Shown: piece by piece, positions 44,605 to 56,855 of the stretch
How the letters are laid out: each line of letters opens with the position of its first letter
How positions within the stretch are numbered: position 1 is the first letter of the stretch
Source: Plasmodium relictum
Lineage: Eukaryota > Apicomplexa > Aconoidasida > Haemosporida > Plasmodiidae
DNA: 64,000 bases
Assembly (NCBI RefSeq): GCF_900005765.1
Contig: NC_041692.1
Span: 744,001 to 808,000, forward strand
Reading direction: 5' to 3'
Translations under genes and position numbers: made by a program
Notes under the pieces: generated by a model
The model's database searches: none
What the model saw: the letters and a program-made list of their open reading frames with translations, nothing else
Told to the model about the DNA's origin: nothing

Positions 44605-45573
44605 ATGTCATTAATATATTCATGTGATAACAAAGAAAATGACTCAATTGAAATAGAAAAAAAATATGAAAAGTTTATGAAAGAGTGTAATATAAAAAAA
44701 TTGGTCAATGCAAAAGATTTTTTGAAAAACATTCAAGTTTTTTTTTTTGATTGTGATGGTGTTTTATGGCACGGGGATGTATTAATGAAAGGAGCAATTG
44801 AAGTAATTCATAATTTATTAAGAGAAGGAAAAAGAGTATATTTTATAACAAATAACTCAACAAAATCAAGGGAAAATTTTTTAGAAAAGTTTCGTAAACT
44901 AGGTTTTACTTTTATTAAAAGAGAAAATATCCTTTGTACATCGTATGCAATCTCGAAATATTTTCATAATAAAGAAGAATATGCTTCTAAAAAAAAAAAA
45001 ATTTATGTAATTGGGGAAAAAGGAATATGTGATGAGTTAGATTCTCTTAACCTTGAGTGGGTAGGCGGCTATCATGATAATGACAAAAAGGTTATTATAA
45101 GAGATGATTTTGAAATAAAAGTTGATGAAAACATTGGAGCAGTTGTAGTTGGAATGGATTTTAATATTAATTATTACAAAATTCAATATGCACAGTTGTG
45201 TATAAATGAATTGGATGCTGAATTTATTGCATCTAATAGAGATTCTACAGGAAATTTTACTTCTAAACAAAAATGGGCAGGAACAGGTTCTATTGTTTCA
45301 TGTATTGAAACCGTAGCTCTTAAAAAGCCGAAAGTTTTAGGTAAACCTAACATATATATGATTGAAGATATATTAAAAGATTTGAAAGTTGATAAATCAA
45401 AAGTTGTTATGATAGGAGATAGATTAGATACAGATATTATCTTTGCAAAAAATTGCAAAATTAATTCTATTTTAGTATTTACAGGAGTAACTGACGAAAA
45501 TATATATCTAAATCATAATCATTTAAACATTAAACCAGATTACTTTATGAAATCTATATCAGAACTTTTATAA
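44605..45573 (+). CDS. PGP: Phosphoglycolate phosphatase (HAD family)
   Basis: 322 aa, single exon, ATG at 44605. HAD motifs are complete: motif I FFFDCDGVLWHGD with nucleophile Asp49 and acid/base Asp51, motif II ITNNSTKS at about residue 92, a Lys in KPNIYMIEDILK near 250 and motif III/IV GDRLDTDI at 271-278. This is the 4-nitrophenylphosphatase/phosphoglycolate phosphatase subgroup with a C2 cap. The parasite enzyme is known to remove 2-phospholactate and 2-phosphoglycolate, which poison glycolysis and the pentose phosphate pathway; loss is linked to drug tolerance in P. falciparum. Cytosolic: no signal sequence. Length is the family norm. Confidence 0.93.
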   Translation: MSLIYSCDNKENDSIEIEKKYEKFMKECNIKKLVNAKDFLKNIQVFFFDCDGVLWHGDVLMKGAIEVIHNLLREGKRVYFITNNSTKSRENFLEKFRKLGFTFIKRENILCTSYAISKYFHNKEEYASKKKKIYVIGEKGICDELDSLNLEWVGGYHDNDKKVIIRDDFEIKVDENIGAVVVGMDFNINYYKIQYAQLCINELDAEFIASNRDSTGNFTSKQKWAGTGSIVSCIETVALKKPKVLGKPNIYMIEDILKDLKVDKSKVVMIGDRLDTDIIFAKNCKINSILVFTGVTDENIYLNHNHLNIKPDYFMKSISELL

Positions 45574-45928
45574 ATATATTTATATATCTAATCATTGATA
45601 TCTTTTAAAAAATATTTATATTTTATTAATTATTAAATATATGCATGATAATTCTTATATTAAGGTGTTTGTTTAATTTATATTTAAAGGATATGTATAA
45701 CTTTTATATCATTTAAAAAAAATAACATAAAATAAATAATAATAAAAAATATAGACTACATATAATATTCATAAGAACATATAGTTCGTTTATTTTTTTT
45801 TTTTTAAATATCTAAGAATTTTATTTTTTCATTTGACTAAATATTATCAAAAGAATGTGTAAAAAAATTGCAAGTTAATTTTAATCAAGTTTTTTTTTTT
45901 TTTTCCTGCTTATTAACTCATATTTTTA
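45574..45928. other. Convergent spacer
   Basis: 3' UTRs of PGP and the MYCBP-like gene. AT-rich, nothing else seen. Confidence 0.6.
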
Positions 45929-46551
45929 TCATTTCATATCATTTTGACTGCTAATTAGTTTTTTTAATGTATCATTTAATTCTTCAAATTTTTTCGTTAA
46001 TTTTTGATTTTCTTGGCGAAGAAATAAATTTTCTCTCTTTAAATCTTCTAAAGACACGTCTGTCAAATTAAATAAGATTTTAAAGGTAAAACTAATCAAA
46101 TATTATAACATCATTATAAAGAAAAAACAAAGTGATAAAATAATATGAAATATAAAATGAAATGAAGAAAATAGAAATTAAAATAATATATATGTTTAAT
46201 TTATTGAGGAAAAAAATGAAAAGCAAAATTATCCTAAATTTAAATAAAGATATTTGCCATAAAGCAAAAATATATGAAAAAAAAAAAAAAAATTAATTAA
46301 ATATATATAATAAAAAATATATATATGCAAATATAAACAAAATTAATTTCAAATAAAAAAAAAGAAATTATTGGAGATGTACCAGTTGTATTGAATAAAT
46401 TTTCACATATATATTTAATAGCGTCATCAGGTTTTTCTTCTTCTTCAAATAATTTTAAGAGAGCTCTGCTTATATGATTTATTACGTCATGTTTTTCTAA
46501 GTAACTAATAAATTCATCTTTTAAATTGCTTATATTTTCACTATCACTCAT
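45929..46551 (-). CDS. MYCBP: MYCBP (AMY-1)/FAP174-like protein, two exons
   Basis: Exons 46551-46383 and 46059-45929 give 99 aa with phase 1 kept at the join. Starting two codons earlier would need GTG, so the ATG at 46551 is used. Residues 8-55 (LKDEFISYLEKHDVINHISR, LFEEEEKPDDAIKYICENL) match the MYCBP fold, which resembles a docking/dimerisation segment. The second exon supplies a coiled coil (EDLKRENLFLRQENQKLTKK). Human MYCBP is 103 aa and has the same two-part layout. The Chlamydomonas homologue, FAP174, sits in the C2 projection of the central pair and binds A-kinase anchors. Given no Myc in Plasmodium, an axonemal role is the better guess (inference). Confidence 0.82.
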
Positions 46552-47285
46552 TTCCACTTTCTATTTTAGTTTATTTTTATGAAATATATTTTTTCCTCTA
46601 TATTGAGATTAGAGTTTACTATTAATGATACTTTATGGATTCCTAATTAATTACATTTCTATATCTAGAAAATTTATTTTATTGTTTTTTCTTTTCTTCT
46701 CTATTTTATTATAAAAAATATTTATTCCATAAATTTTACTTAAGATAAAAAAAAAAATAATATATAAAAATTTTAAAAATTTATTTAAATAAATAAATAA
46801 AAAAATATATAGACAATTTATTTTTGTAAAAAAAAATATTTAACAAACTATAATCTTTAAATTAGACATGATATATTCTTCTATATTAATAAAAAAAAAA
46901 AAAAAATACTAATTGAAAGAAATATTTTAGAAAATAATGACAAATTTATATAAAATTTATTTAATTCTTTTAAATTCTTTGAAAGTTTCATTTGCTGCTT
47001 TATTTTATTTATTTATAAAATAAAATAGCTAAATCAAGAAAAAAAAAAAAAAAAAAATGTTGGAATTTTATGAAATATAATAATAAAAGTGTAACTAATA
47101 TTTTGAATTCATTTTTTATTATTTAAAGGAATATATATAATGTGTAGCAATTTTTTGTAAATGGAAAAAAAATATAAAAAATTTGGATATTTTTATAATA
47201 AAAAATGTTTTAGTGAATTATTTGATTTATAATTTTCATAAATTTTAACTATTTTAAAAATTTATTAAACTTATTTAATTTTATT
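46552..47285. other. Intergenic region
   Basis: Upstream of the MYCBP-like gene and downstream of the 1377-aa gene, both minus strand. AT-rich; poly-A runs near 46891 and 47040. Nothing else seen. Confidence 0.6.
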
Positions 47286-50200
47286 TTATTTCTTATATAT
47301 AGTAATATTTTTATTAACAGGATGCCAGCAAGAACCTAATATTTCATCTTTATTTTGTTTTTCTCTAGATTTATTTCTATAATATGAATTTTTAGATTTT
47401 TTAATTCTTGATGATCTTCTTATTACTACATCTGACAATATTGTTAGAATCCTCTTGATATCTTCCTCTGTTATTTTAATATGTTTTTTGTTCATATAAA
47501 AGCAAGCTGTGACATTACTGATAATTAGATTATCTAATTTTAACGATTTTATTAATGTTTTTAAATTCTTATCTGTTAAACTTCCTTTTAAATAATGAAA
47601 TGTAACTAATATCCATTCTTTAATTGGATACATTCTTATAACGCTTAAATCAATTGTTTCAAGAATTAAAAAAGCTTCTATAAAATCAGTTGTTTTCATT
47701 TCATAAGTATTTTTTAATTTTAATGTAAAATTAAGTAAGTTATCAAAATTCTCCATATCTTCTGTCTTTTGAATATGTTGCATTAAAAAATTGGCGAATC
47801 CTGATGCACACCTATTTTCATCTATTGTATTATATTTTTGACATAACATTTTTAATTTATCTCTATAATTTAAAAATGTTTGTTCTTTAATTACTTTTAA
47901 TTCCATTGGTTGAGTTTTAGATATTTTTTTTTTTTTTTGAAGTATTTCTTCTTTTTTAATAGTTCTATTATTAATATTTTTGCACTGTTTTTTAGCTTTT
48001 TTTTTGGAAATGGAACATTCATCATCTTCAAATTTGGGATTCCATTTTTTACTTCTCTCATTTCTTACCCTAGTACTTTTTAAGTGTTCACGCATTAAGT
48101 TCATATCTTTTTTTTGTTCTTTTTTAACAGAAATATTTGAATTCCTTTTCTCATTTTTTAAATATATATCATTATTATTCTTGTCATTTTCATATGTAAA
48201 ATAATTTTTCTCATATTTTTCTCCCTTAACCACTTTTTCTTTTTCAAAAGTACTTTTTTCAAAAGAATCGTCTTTTTTGTTTTCGGTATAATAATTTTTG
48301 CTCTTCACTTCTTTATTGTTTACACTGTTTTCAGCACAATTTGATTTTTCATCAGATTTTTTATCGTCATTCAAATTTATTTTCAAACAGTTGTTTATAT
48401 TTTTATTTTCTTGCTTTTTTTTATTACTTTCATTTTTAATTGTCTTCATAGATATGTTCTTATCTTGGTTATATTCTTCTATTTTTTCTATATCTTCATC
48501 ACATTTGTTAGAATTTTTTAAGTTATACTCATTTTTGGAATTTTGCAAATATGCATATACTATTTCTTTAATTTCATTGTTTTTTTTACATTCATCTATT
48601 TCTTTTTTTTTTAAATCTCTTTGATATTCCTCTTTCCTTAATATATTTAATTCATTTTCTTTTTCTTCTTCTGTCTTATTTGTAAATACATTTTTACTAT
48701 ACTTTACCGCACCATGTTCATAATTTGTTGTTTCACTGTAATTTAATGAAGCTACAGGTAAATTAATGTCATATTTTTTGAAGTGTAATTCTCTCTTTTC
48801 CTGAGTTGTAATGTTATTTAACGGTGATACTTTTTCTTTTGTATTATTTTTCGAATTTATTTCATTAAAAAAACTTTTCTTTTCTAATGATTCATCAATG
48901 TTTTCATCCGTTAAAAAATAAAAATCATTGTTTTCTTTGTTTTTCATGTATTCCTTTTCTTGAAGTTCGTATTTATTTCTTGACATATTTTTGAATTTTT
49001 CATATGAATTGCAGTTAGAATTGTATAATGAAATATAATCATTTATAGAATTCATTTTATTACAAATAATGTTATTTGAATTTTTGAACTTTTCATTACT
49101 TTTCATTTTTTTTATATCAAAATTGGGTAAATAATTGTCGTTTTTATAATCGGATATACATATATTTTCTTCAACATTTTTATTTATGTATTCATTGCCA
49201 TTATCAGAATGAAGAATCAAATTATTCTTAATATTCGAATTATTATGAATATATTTTTTTTTTATATCGCATAATAAATTTTTTTTAAAGTCAGATAAAT
49301 TATGAATTAATTGTTCATTAAAAATTATGTTTTTGAATTTCTCTTTTTTCCCAAGTTCAAAAGAAGAGTTACTATCATTGTGCTTACCGGTACATTTATT
49401 TTCATCTATATAAAGCATATTATTATTTTTATCGTTTTCCTTTTTTGCTATTTCAAAATAATTTTCTACTGAAATATCATTTTGTTCATTAATAAAATCG
49501 TTCAAAGGTGGTAAAGAGGTTTTTCTTTTTGATTTTAGTAAATCCTTTTCATTATAGTTATACATTAACTTGTGTTGTTGTACTTTATTTGTTTTATCGA
49601 AGTTAATAAAATTGCTATGCATATGAGAATAAATATTTAAATCTTTAATTTTAAATGTATTATAACAACTATTGGTGTTACTATTACTATAAAAAAAATT
49701 TCTACTATTGTTGCTATTATTATTATTGGAATTATCAATATCCTTATATAGATATACCGTATCTTTCAAACTTGTGTTTCCATTATTTGTTTTGTTACTG
49801 CAATTATTCAAAGAGTAAATATAGTCTAATTCAGGATTGTCTTTAGAACATGTATTGGAGGTAGAACTTATATTAGAATTTTTAATACTGTATTTTAAAG
49901 GATCACTGTTATTTGTATTATTTTTATTTTGATAAGTTATGAAATTATCTACATTTTCTTGTTTATTGATTACACTAATATAGGCTTTACTTGCATCTAA
50001 TAAAGGTTTATCTTTGTAATTTTTAATGGTTATATTTTCGTCATATTTTGTTAATGTACTTATGTCATCAAAATAATTTAAATTATTTGTAGAAAACAAA
50101 TTATCAATATTTTCATATCCTTTAAAGTTCATTTCATTATTTTTTTTTTCACAATTTTCAAATTCCTTGGTATAATTTTTATTTTCTTTTGGTGAGTTAT

Positions 50201-50458
50201 AGTAATTTTTACCTTGATATTTTTCCGAATTTATTTTCTGAAAAAATTCGTTTTGGTAATGATTGATTTTTTCATTACATTTATTCGTTAAATTTGTTTC
50301 ATCCTTAATATGTAGATTATCCTTTAAAGTATCATTATAAAATTTTTCTTTATGTTTACTTAAATAAAGTTTTTTTTCAATATCTTTATTGGTGTTGCAG
50401 AATTCATCTTTTTCTATAGCATCAAAGTTAGTATTATATTCTATTACATTACTGCAAC

Positions 50459-50497
<39 letters not shown>

Positions 50498-51419
50498 TAC
50501 TAATTATATGATTATTAAGCTTATTGATACATGTATTATTATCATTGGTTAAAATACATGAATTTTTCTTATTTATATTTAAAGTATTTCCAATGTCTGC
50601 ATTCTTTTCAAAAGACAAATTAACTACATTTTCATCTTTATTATTTTCATATGAATATAATTTATTGCATAAATATTTTTTATTAATATCATTAGCAACA
50701 CTGAAGTATTTTTTTCTTTCTTCTTCATTAAAAGAAATATAAGCATAATTTTTATCTAAGAATAAGTTACTATTTTTATTTTCATTTTTGTCGTAATTTA
50801 TTTGAAAATTATTTGAAATATTTGTATTTAAGGATATATCATTAAATTCTTTAAATTTCATATCATTTGGTGATAATCCGTAGTGATTCATCTTACATAA
50901 AATTATTTTATTAGAGTCATTTTCTCCATTAATTAAATTTTTTTTATCACAAATTAATTTTTCATTGTCTATTTTGTTGTAAGTATTTTCTGAAAACGAA
51001 TTATCTTCTGAATTTTTATTATTCTTTAAAGATCTATTTTCACATAAAATATTATTTCTATTTTTTAATTTATTTTTTAATGGAATTGCGTCATTTTCAA
51101 TTATCCCATTTTTAAATAGAGACTGTTCATTATTTATTATTTCATTTTCATTTATCTTTTTATTTAATGAATCTTTTATATAAATTTCATCTTTGCATTC
51201 TTTTTCTATATTTCTTTTTTTATAGTTAGAACAATCGTTTGTATTTATTTTTAATTTTGAAATATTTCTTTTATTTTTATTTTCAAAATTTTTATTTTCA
51301 TTTTTTAATAACTTATTATTATAACAGTAAGCATAAATGAAGCAACATAAACCGCAGGTTAATGATGCTAGTATACCTTGAACGGTGAACAAAAATACTG
51401 AAGTATGATTATTAGTCAT
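47286..51419 (-). CDS. Large Asn-rich protein with N-terminal membrane anchor, unknown function
   Basis: 1377 aa, single exon, ATG at 51419-51417. Not recognised. Residues 7-33 (SVFLFTVQGILASLTCGLCCFIYAYC) are a hydrophobic anchor or uncleaved signal rich in Cys; two Cys are followed by basic residues, which would suit palmitoylation. Residues about 40-1160 are Asn/Lys/Glu-rich and include a (AAT)n-coded poly-Asn run (about 50460-50506). The C-terminal 200 residues from about 1170 differ: low Asn, helical, well mixed (ENRCASGFANFLMQHIQKTE, DFIEAFLILETIDLSVIRMY, IKEWILVTFHYLKGSLTDKN, ILTILSDVVIRRSSRI). This is probably the conserved functional domain. It ends in a basic stretch with SCWHPVN. 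Confidence 0.75.
50460..50506 (-). repeat. (AAT)n poly-Asn microsatellite
   Basis: Trinucleotide run coding for about 13 Asn in the 1377-aa protein. Confidence 0.85.
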
Positions 51420-52623
51420 TTATTAAAAAAAAATAAAAAGACAAAAAAAAAAAAAAAAAATTAAAAAACAACTATATAAAATAATTTCCTATATTCTTCT
51501 AACCAAAAAATTATGAAGATATTATAAAAATATAGTATATATAATAATAATTTGTAAAAAAAATTCTTTTTTTTTAAATGATATTACCCATTTTAAATGA
51601 AATTATTTAATAAACATAGAAATAATTTAATTTAAAAAAATTACTTAATAAAATAAAAGAATATAATTGTAAACTAGAATTAGTGTAGAATAATAAAAAA
51701 AAAAAAAAAACAAACACACACAAAAATAAGTACGGGAGAATATAAAATATATTTAGGACAATTTGACATATTAATAGAAAAAGAAAAAAAATTAATTCAT
51801 AAGAATATTAAAACAAATTGACAATATTTAATAAAAATATGAAATATTATGCATATATATTAATAAAAAATTAATAAATAAAATCAATATAGTGAAAGGA
51901 TAATGATACTAATTCAAAATAATTTTTACATGTTTTTACTTATTGTTTCATCTTCCTTTTTATATTATTTTTTTCCTATTTATTCATTTAATATTATCAA
52001 GTTCTAATCATTTTCGTCTTTTTCTCTTTAAGTATATACAATTGTGATTTTTAATTACGCGTAATTTTACTTATATAGTGCATATTTATTCTTATTTTAT
52101 ATTATAAATACATTAATTTTAATATTTTATTTTATAAATATATTAAGTGAAATGTACATACATTATTGTTTTCTAAGTTTATTCATTTTTTTCAACTTTA
52201 AAAAAATGTCAAGTAAAAATAATGAATGCAATTAAAAGAAAACACTCAAATATAATAATATTTTATATCATAATGGATTTTTAAGACAAATTATTATATA
52301 CACATATATTTATGTTATAAAATAGAATAAATATTTTTTTTTATGAAATATTTATTTTCTAGAACATTTTTTCTTATAATATTAAAAATTATATTATATT
52401 TTGAATTGGTAATAAAAAACAAAAAAAATAATAATAATAATATTACAACATTATGAATTAATTATTATAAAATTATTTATAAGAAATTGCTTCATTATAA
52501 TTTTTCTTAAAATTTATTATTTTATAAAAATAATAAAAATTTAGTCATTCTAAATACAAAATAAAAAAATGATTTATTTTTTAGTAAATAATGTGTACTC
52601 GAACTCCGGCAAAACTTTAGTTT
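51420..52623. other. Intergenic region
   Basis: Upstream of the 1377-aa gene and downstream of the kinase gene. AT-rich. A higher-GC patch at about 52595-52615 (CGAACTCCGGC) lies just past the proposed kinase stop and could be 3' UTR or a missed exon. Confidence 0.5.
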
Positions 52624-54462
52624 CTAAGTAATGATGAAATAACTTTTTATCCTATGAAATTCATATATAGACAAATAATTAAAGAAAGCATTAATTTAAT
52701 TATATGAATAAAAATGGAAATATGTTAATAAAGTGAAAAAATTATTAACATAATGAAAAAGAAAAAAAAAGTTAATGAGAGATGAAAACAACGGAACAAA
52801 TAAAAAACAAAAGAAGTAATACAATAAAATATAAATGAATAATATATAAAATAAAAAAAAATTTTAATAATATTTTTTTTATTACCATGGGTGATCCATT
52901 GCCTCAATTACATTTAATCTTTTTGATGGATTTATTTGTAGTAATGACTGGATAAAATTTTTGGCATCTGACGAAATATTTATCCAGTATCTTTCATGAA
53001 AAGTTAATTTTTCCTTTAAATGAAAACAATAATTTTTTTTTGTTTTTAATTTATATAATATAATTTTCTGAATATGTAATATGAAAATATATTTTTATTA
53101 AAATTGTGAAAAGCTATTTTTTTTCATAAAATTTTATTTATATATTATCTGAAAGAGTCTATTTTACCTCAAATCTTGAACATGGATAAAAAGGTCTATA
53201 TCCTCCTAAAAGAATAAAAATAATTATGCCTAATGCCCACATGTCAATTTTATTATTAAAATCACATTCCTGTAGATAATTTAAAAAAAAAAAAATTTAT
53301 GTATAAAAATTAATAATAAAGAACTTAATAAATTTTATTTGCAAATTTGAGAATGTATTCCAAAAAAAAAAAAAAAATTATGAACCTGAAATAATTCTGG
53401 AGCAATAAAACCATAACTTCCTTTGATTCCTCTATAAGGATAAAATTCATTAAATTGGCACCTAACTGATAATCCAAAATCACATAATTTTATAATATTA
53501 TTAAAAGTACTATTATTTTTCTTCGATTGTATGTTTTCATTTATTGAATTTATTAATTTATCAGTGTTTAGTTTTACACTTTTTAAATTATGTAACTTCT
53601 CAATATCTGATAAATCATTCATTTCAAATAAAATTGGTTCTAAGGGAAAAAGTAAAATATTTTGAAGTTTTATATCACAATGTATTATACCATTAATGTG
53701 AAGATAATAAAGAGCAAATAAAATTTGAGATACGATTATTTTTACTTCGTTTTCTTCCAATGTTTTAAAACCAACATAAGAATACAAATCACCAATGGAA
53801 GAATATTCAAAAAATACCCATATATCATTTTCATCTTCTCCGCATAATATCATTTGCAAAATATTAGAATGATTTAATCCCTTATGTATTGCTATTTCTT
53901 CTCTTAATTGTTCAATTTCTCTTACTTTATGATATAATCCTTTATGTTTCAATTTAAGAACTAAAAGGATTACTTTATTATTATTATATGTAAAATTTAT
54001 TTTTTCTAAATTATCTTTTCCATTTTTTATTTCTTTTTCATCGTTACATTTTTCTGTTCCATATATATCACAATATTCTAATTTTTCTTTGTCTTTGATT
54101 CTAGTAGCAGTAATTTTATCTACCTTATTAGTTATTTTGTCAATACTATCTGTATCAGTAGTATCTCCTATTTTTATTTTTATATTTTCACTTAATATAT
54201 TATTATTTATATAATTTACATAATTATGCAAAAATAAAGTTTTACTACAATCAATGGTCCATTCACATAAGCACACTGTGCTTGATAATCCCCTCAATAA
54301 AACACTCAATATTTTTAAATCCCCAAATTCAGGTACTTTTAATTCTTTAATGTGTTCATAATTTGTTTTACTTAGTATAGTTTTTTCCCATGGATTATTT
54401 TCATCATTTTTATTTGAGTTTTTATCAGATAAAAATGAAAAAGGTGTCTTTTTCAATGGCAT
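52624..54462 (-). CDS. CaMK-like Ser/Thr protein kinase, four exons
   Basis: Exons 54462-53386, 53269-53168, 53013-52886 and a short predicted 52651-52624, total 444 aa. Without the last exon the frame would stop right after HPW (52882). Visible kinase features: Gly-loop-like LRGLSSTV (about residue 57), VLKLK with Lys170, EIEQLREEIAIHKGLNHSNI (helix C), hinge EYSSIGDLYSYV, catalytic HCDIKLQN with Asp263, LCDFGLS with Asp328, GSYGFIAPE, DMWALGIIIFILLGG (subdomain IX) and RLNVIEAMDHPW at the end. The late-lobe pattern points to the CaMK group. Oddities: a roughly 85-residue insertion between Gly loop and Lys170, about 45 extra residues between catalytic loop and DFG, and HCD instead of HRD. 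No calmodulin-binding or EF-hand region is seen. Confidence 0.85.
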
Positions 54463-54919
54463 ATTATTTATTTTCGTACTAAAAAAAATTAACAGAAAAC
54501 AAAAATATATATATATATGTATTAAAAAAATAAGAAAATACTTATAATGTAAAAAAAAAATTTATATATAAATGTAAGAAAAATAATTTTATTTTATTTT
54601 TCATAAATATTAAAAAATATTTGAAAATTAAAATTATTTAAAAAAAAAATTGAATTACTATAAAAATTTAACCTACATCAATATCTAGGATAACGCCCAA
54701 AATAATTAATATCAAAATACAATAATAATTAAAAGCAAAATTAAAAAAAAAAAAAAAGGGATACATTTAAAATAAACTATAATTAAAGAATTGTCAAATA
54801 AAAGTAAACCTATATTAATATCCAAATAAAAAAAAAAAAATTAAAAGTATAAAATCATATTATCAAAAAACATAAAATTTTTGTATAATTCTCTCTTTTT
54901 CTCTCCATCTATATCTATA

Positions 54920-54985
<66 letters not shown>

Positions 54986-55745
54986 TATATATATATGAAT
55001 ATTAAAATATATACTTTAAGTATTATTAATTAAAGAGTGGAAATAATTGTAGCCTTAGCATCTTAATAATAATAGGTTTAAGAAAAAAAAAATAAATAAA
55101 TGTTAAAAATATTATATATAAATCTTTATTTTACTGTCTAATCATTATGAATTATTTTCCTTAATATATATCTTATTATAACTAAAATTTTTTTTTTTTT
55201 TATTAACATAAATATAATTATATACTGACTTTTAAAATAGGAAATATGTAAACTTTTTTCTTTTTATATATTTAAATTTATTTAGAATTATTGCACATGC
55301 GATAATAATATTGTTAAATATAAAAAATTATTACTATCTATTAAAAAAAAATACAAATAATTAATCTATAATTTTATTTTGTGTTTAGTTTTTAACATTA
55401 GATTTGCTTATATGTATTCATATATACACATAAAATAAGTACTTGCGTAATAAAAAAATATAATTTTTTTTTTTCCTTATTTCTCACATTTAGACCAAAA
55501 TTTTTAAAAATTTATAGTTTTTTTCTTTTTTAATAACACATCTACAAAAAAATTAAGAATAATACGAGTGTTAAAAAAATTTTGGAGATTCAAAATTTTT
55601 TTTGAAAAAATTTGCACGTAAGTGGCACCTCATCAAGGAAAAAAAAAAAAAAAGGTAGAGAAAAAAAATTAAAAAAAAAATATTTTATTTTTAAATAAAA
55701 CTGAAAATAATTAACAAATTAAACAAAAAAAAAAAAAAAAAAGGA
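54463..55745. other. Intergenic region with long TA microsatellite
   Basis: Upstream of the kinase and downstream of the secreted protein gene (both minus strand). Main feature is the (TA)n tract at 54907-54996. Otherwise AT runs, nothing recognised. Confidence 0.6.
54907..54996. repeat. Long (TA)n microsatellite with TCTATA start
   Basis: About 90 bases: three ATCTAT units, then a nearly pure alternating TA run with one A insertion near 54981. Longest simple repeat in the window; likely to vary in length between isolates. Confidence 0.9.
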
Positions 55746-56855
55746 TTAGTTTTCATTATATGGAGAAAAATATTCTTCCGATTCATTATTTGGTGGCAAG
55801 CTTATTCTTTCTATTGTATCTTTGTTTGTCTAAATAAATTTAAAAAAATTTAAGTAAAAAATTATCACATATAAAAATATATATATATATATATATTTTT
55901 CTTAATAAAATGTAATAGTAAAAAAAAAAAATAAAAACCTTTGAATAATTACATAGATTTTTGATTCATAAATGCATTTTTTTTTTTTTTTCTTATTATG
56001 AAAGTTGCATATATTCATTTTATATAATATTAATTTTTCTATTTATTATATTTGTATATTTATTTTAAATTATTATTTTTATAATTTTTTAATTCTTTTA
56101 GTATATTAATAAATTTTTTGAACATATATATTAATTTTTAATATGCATTCTTACTTCTGAATTAAGATCTTCCTTTATTTTTTGATATTCTACATTAGAG
56201 AAGGGGAAAAAATTAAATGATATAATGAAATTCTAAATTTTTTTTATTTATTGCTTTTGTAATTTATTTTTAATTTATTAATAGTCATATATATTGTAAT
56301 ATTTTATTTAATACTTGTGTCTAATAGTCTATTAGTGTATTGGGGGAAATTTTTTTTTTCATTAGAATAATAATTTAAAATATTTGAAGGAAAAAAAATT
56401 CTAATAAACTCAATTAATTTCTTGAAAGCTAATTTATAGTCATCTTCATTCAAATTTAAAACTAAATTAGATTTTGTACATTTTTTTTTACAAGATAATT
56501 CTGATTCTAAAATGGAATTTGTTATATTATTTATGTTAATTAAAATACAACATATTTCACAGTGTTCTTCTGAGCAGTTTTTTGCTTCTTCCTGATTTTT
56601 TTTAAAATTTGATGAGCATTTTTTTTCAAAATCCTTTAGTTTTTTAAAAGAACAAGAACATTCATTGTAAAAGGAATTTTCATTATTAGTTAGGCATGCT
56701 AAAGTATTACCCATTTGTATTACTTTTGATATCTCCTTTTTAGAATTTATTTTGGATTTCATGAAAGAAAAAAAAGAAGAAACAACATTTTTTGATTGTG
56801 CACAAATCACATTTAAAATTACAATACACAGTAGAAAAAAAACTTTTTTATACAT
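55746..56855 (-). CDS. Secreted Cys-rich protein, unknown function, three exons
   Basis: Exons 56855-56315, 56189-56155 and 55829-55746, phases consistent, 219 aa. The frame is open four codons upstream, but only from GTG, so the ATG at 56855 is used. A clear signal peptide at residues 1-21 (MYKKVFFLLCIVILNVICAQ) precedes a mature chain with ten Cys between about residues 54 and 130, in clusters (NECSCS, NCSEEHCEICC, SCKKKC). An even count suggests disulfides. A helical segment (YKLAFKKLIEFIRIFF) and an acidic tail (NNESEEYFSPYNEN) follow. No GPI-type or transmembrane end and no obvious PEXEL. Fits a small secretory or vacuolar protein; the family was not recognised. Confidence 0.75.

Noticed and set aside
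52580-52651. 25-codon minus-strand frame DKKLFHHYLETK... as kinase C-terminus
   Set aside because: It begins at the same AG but in the wrong phase for the donor after CCATG; the in-phase reading ends after nine extra residues.
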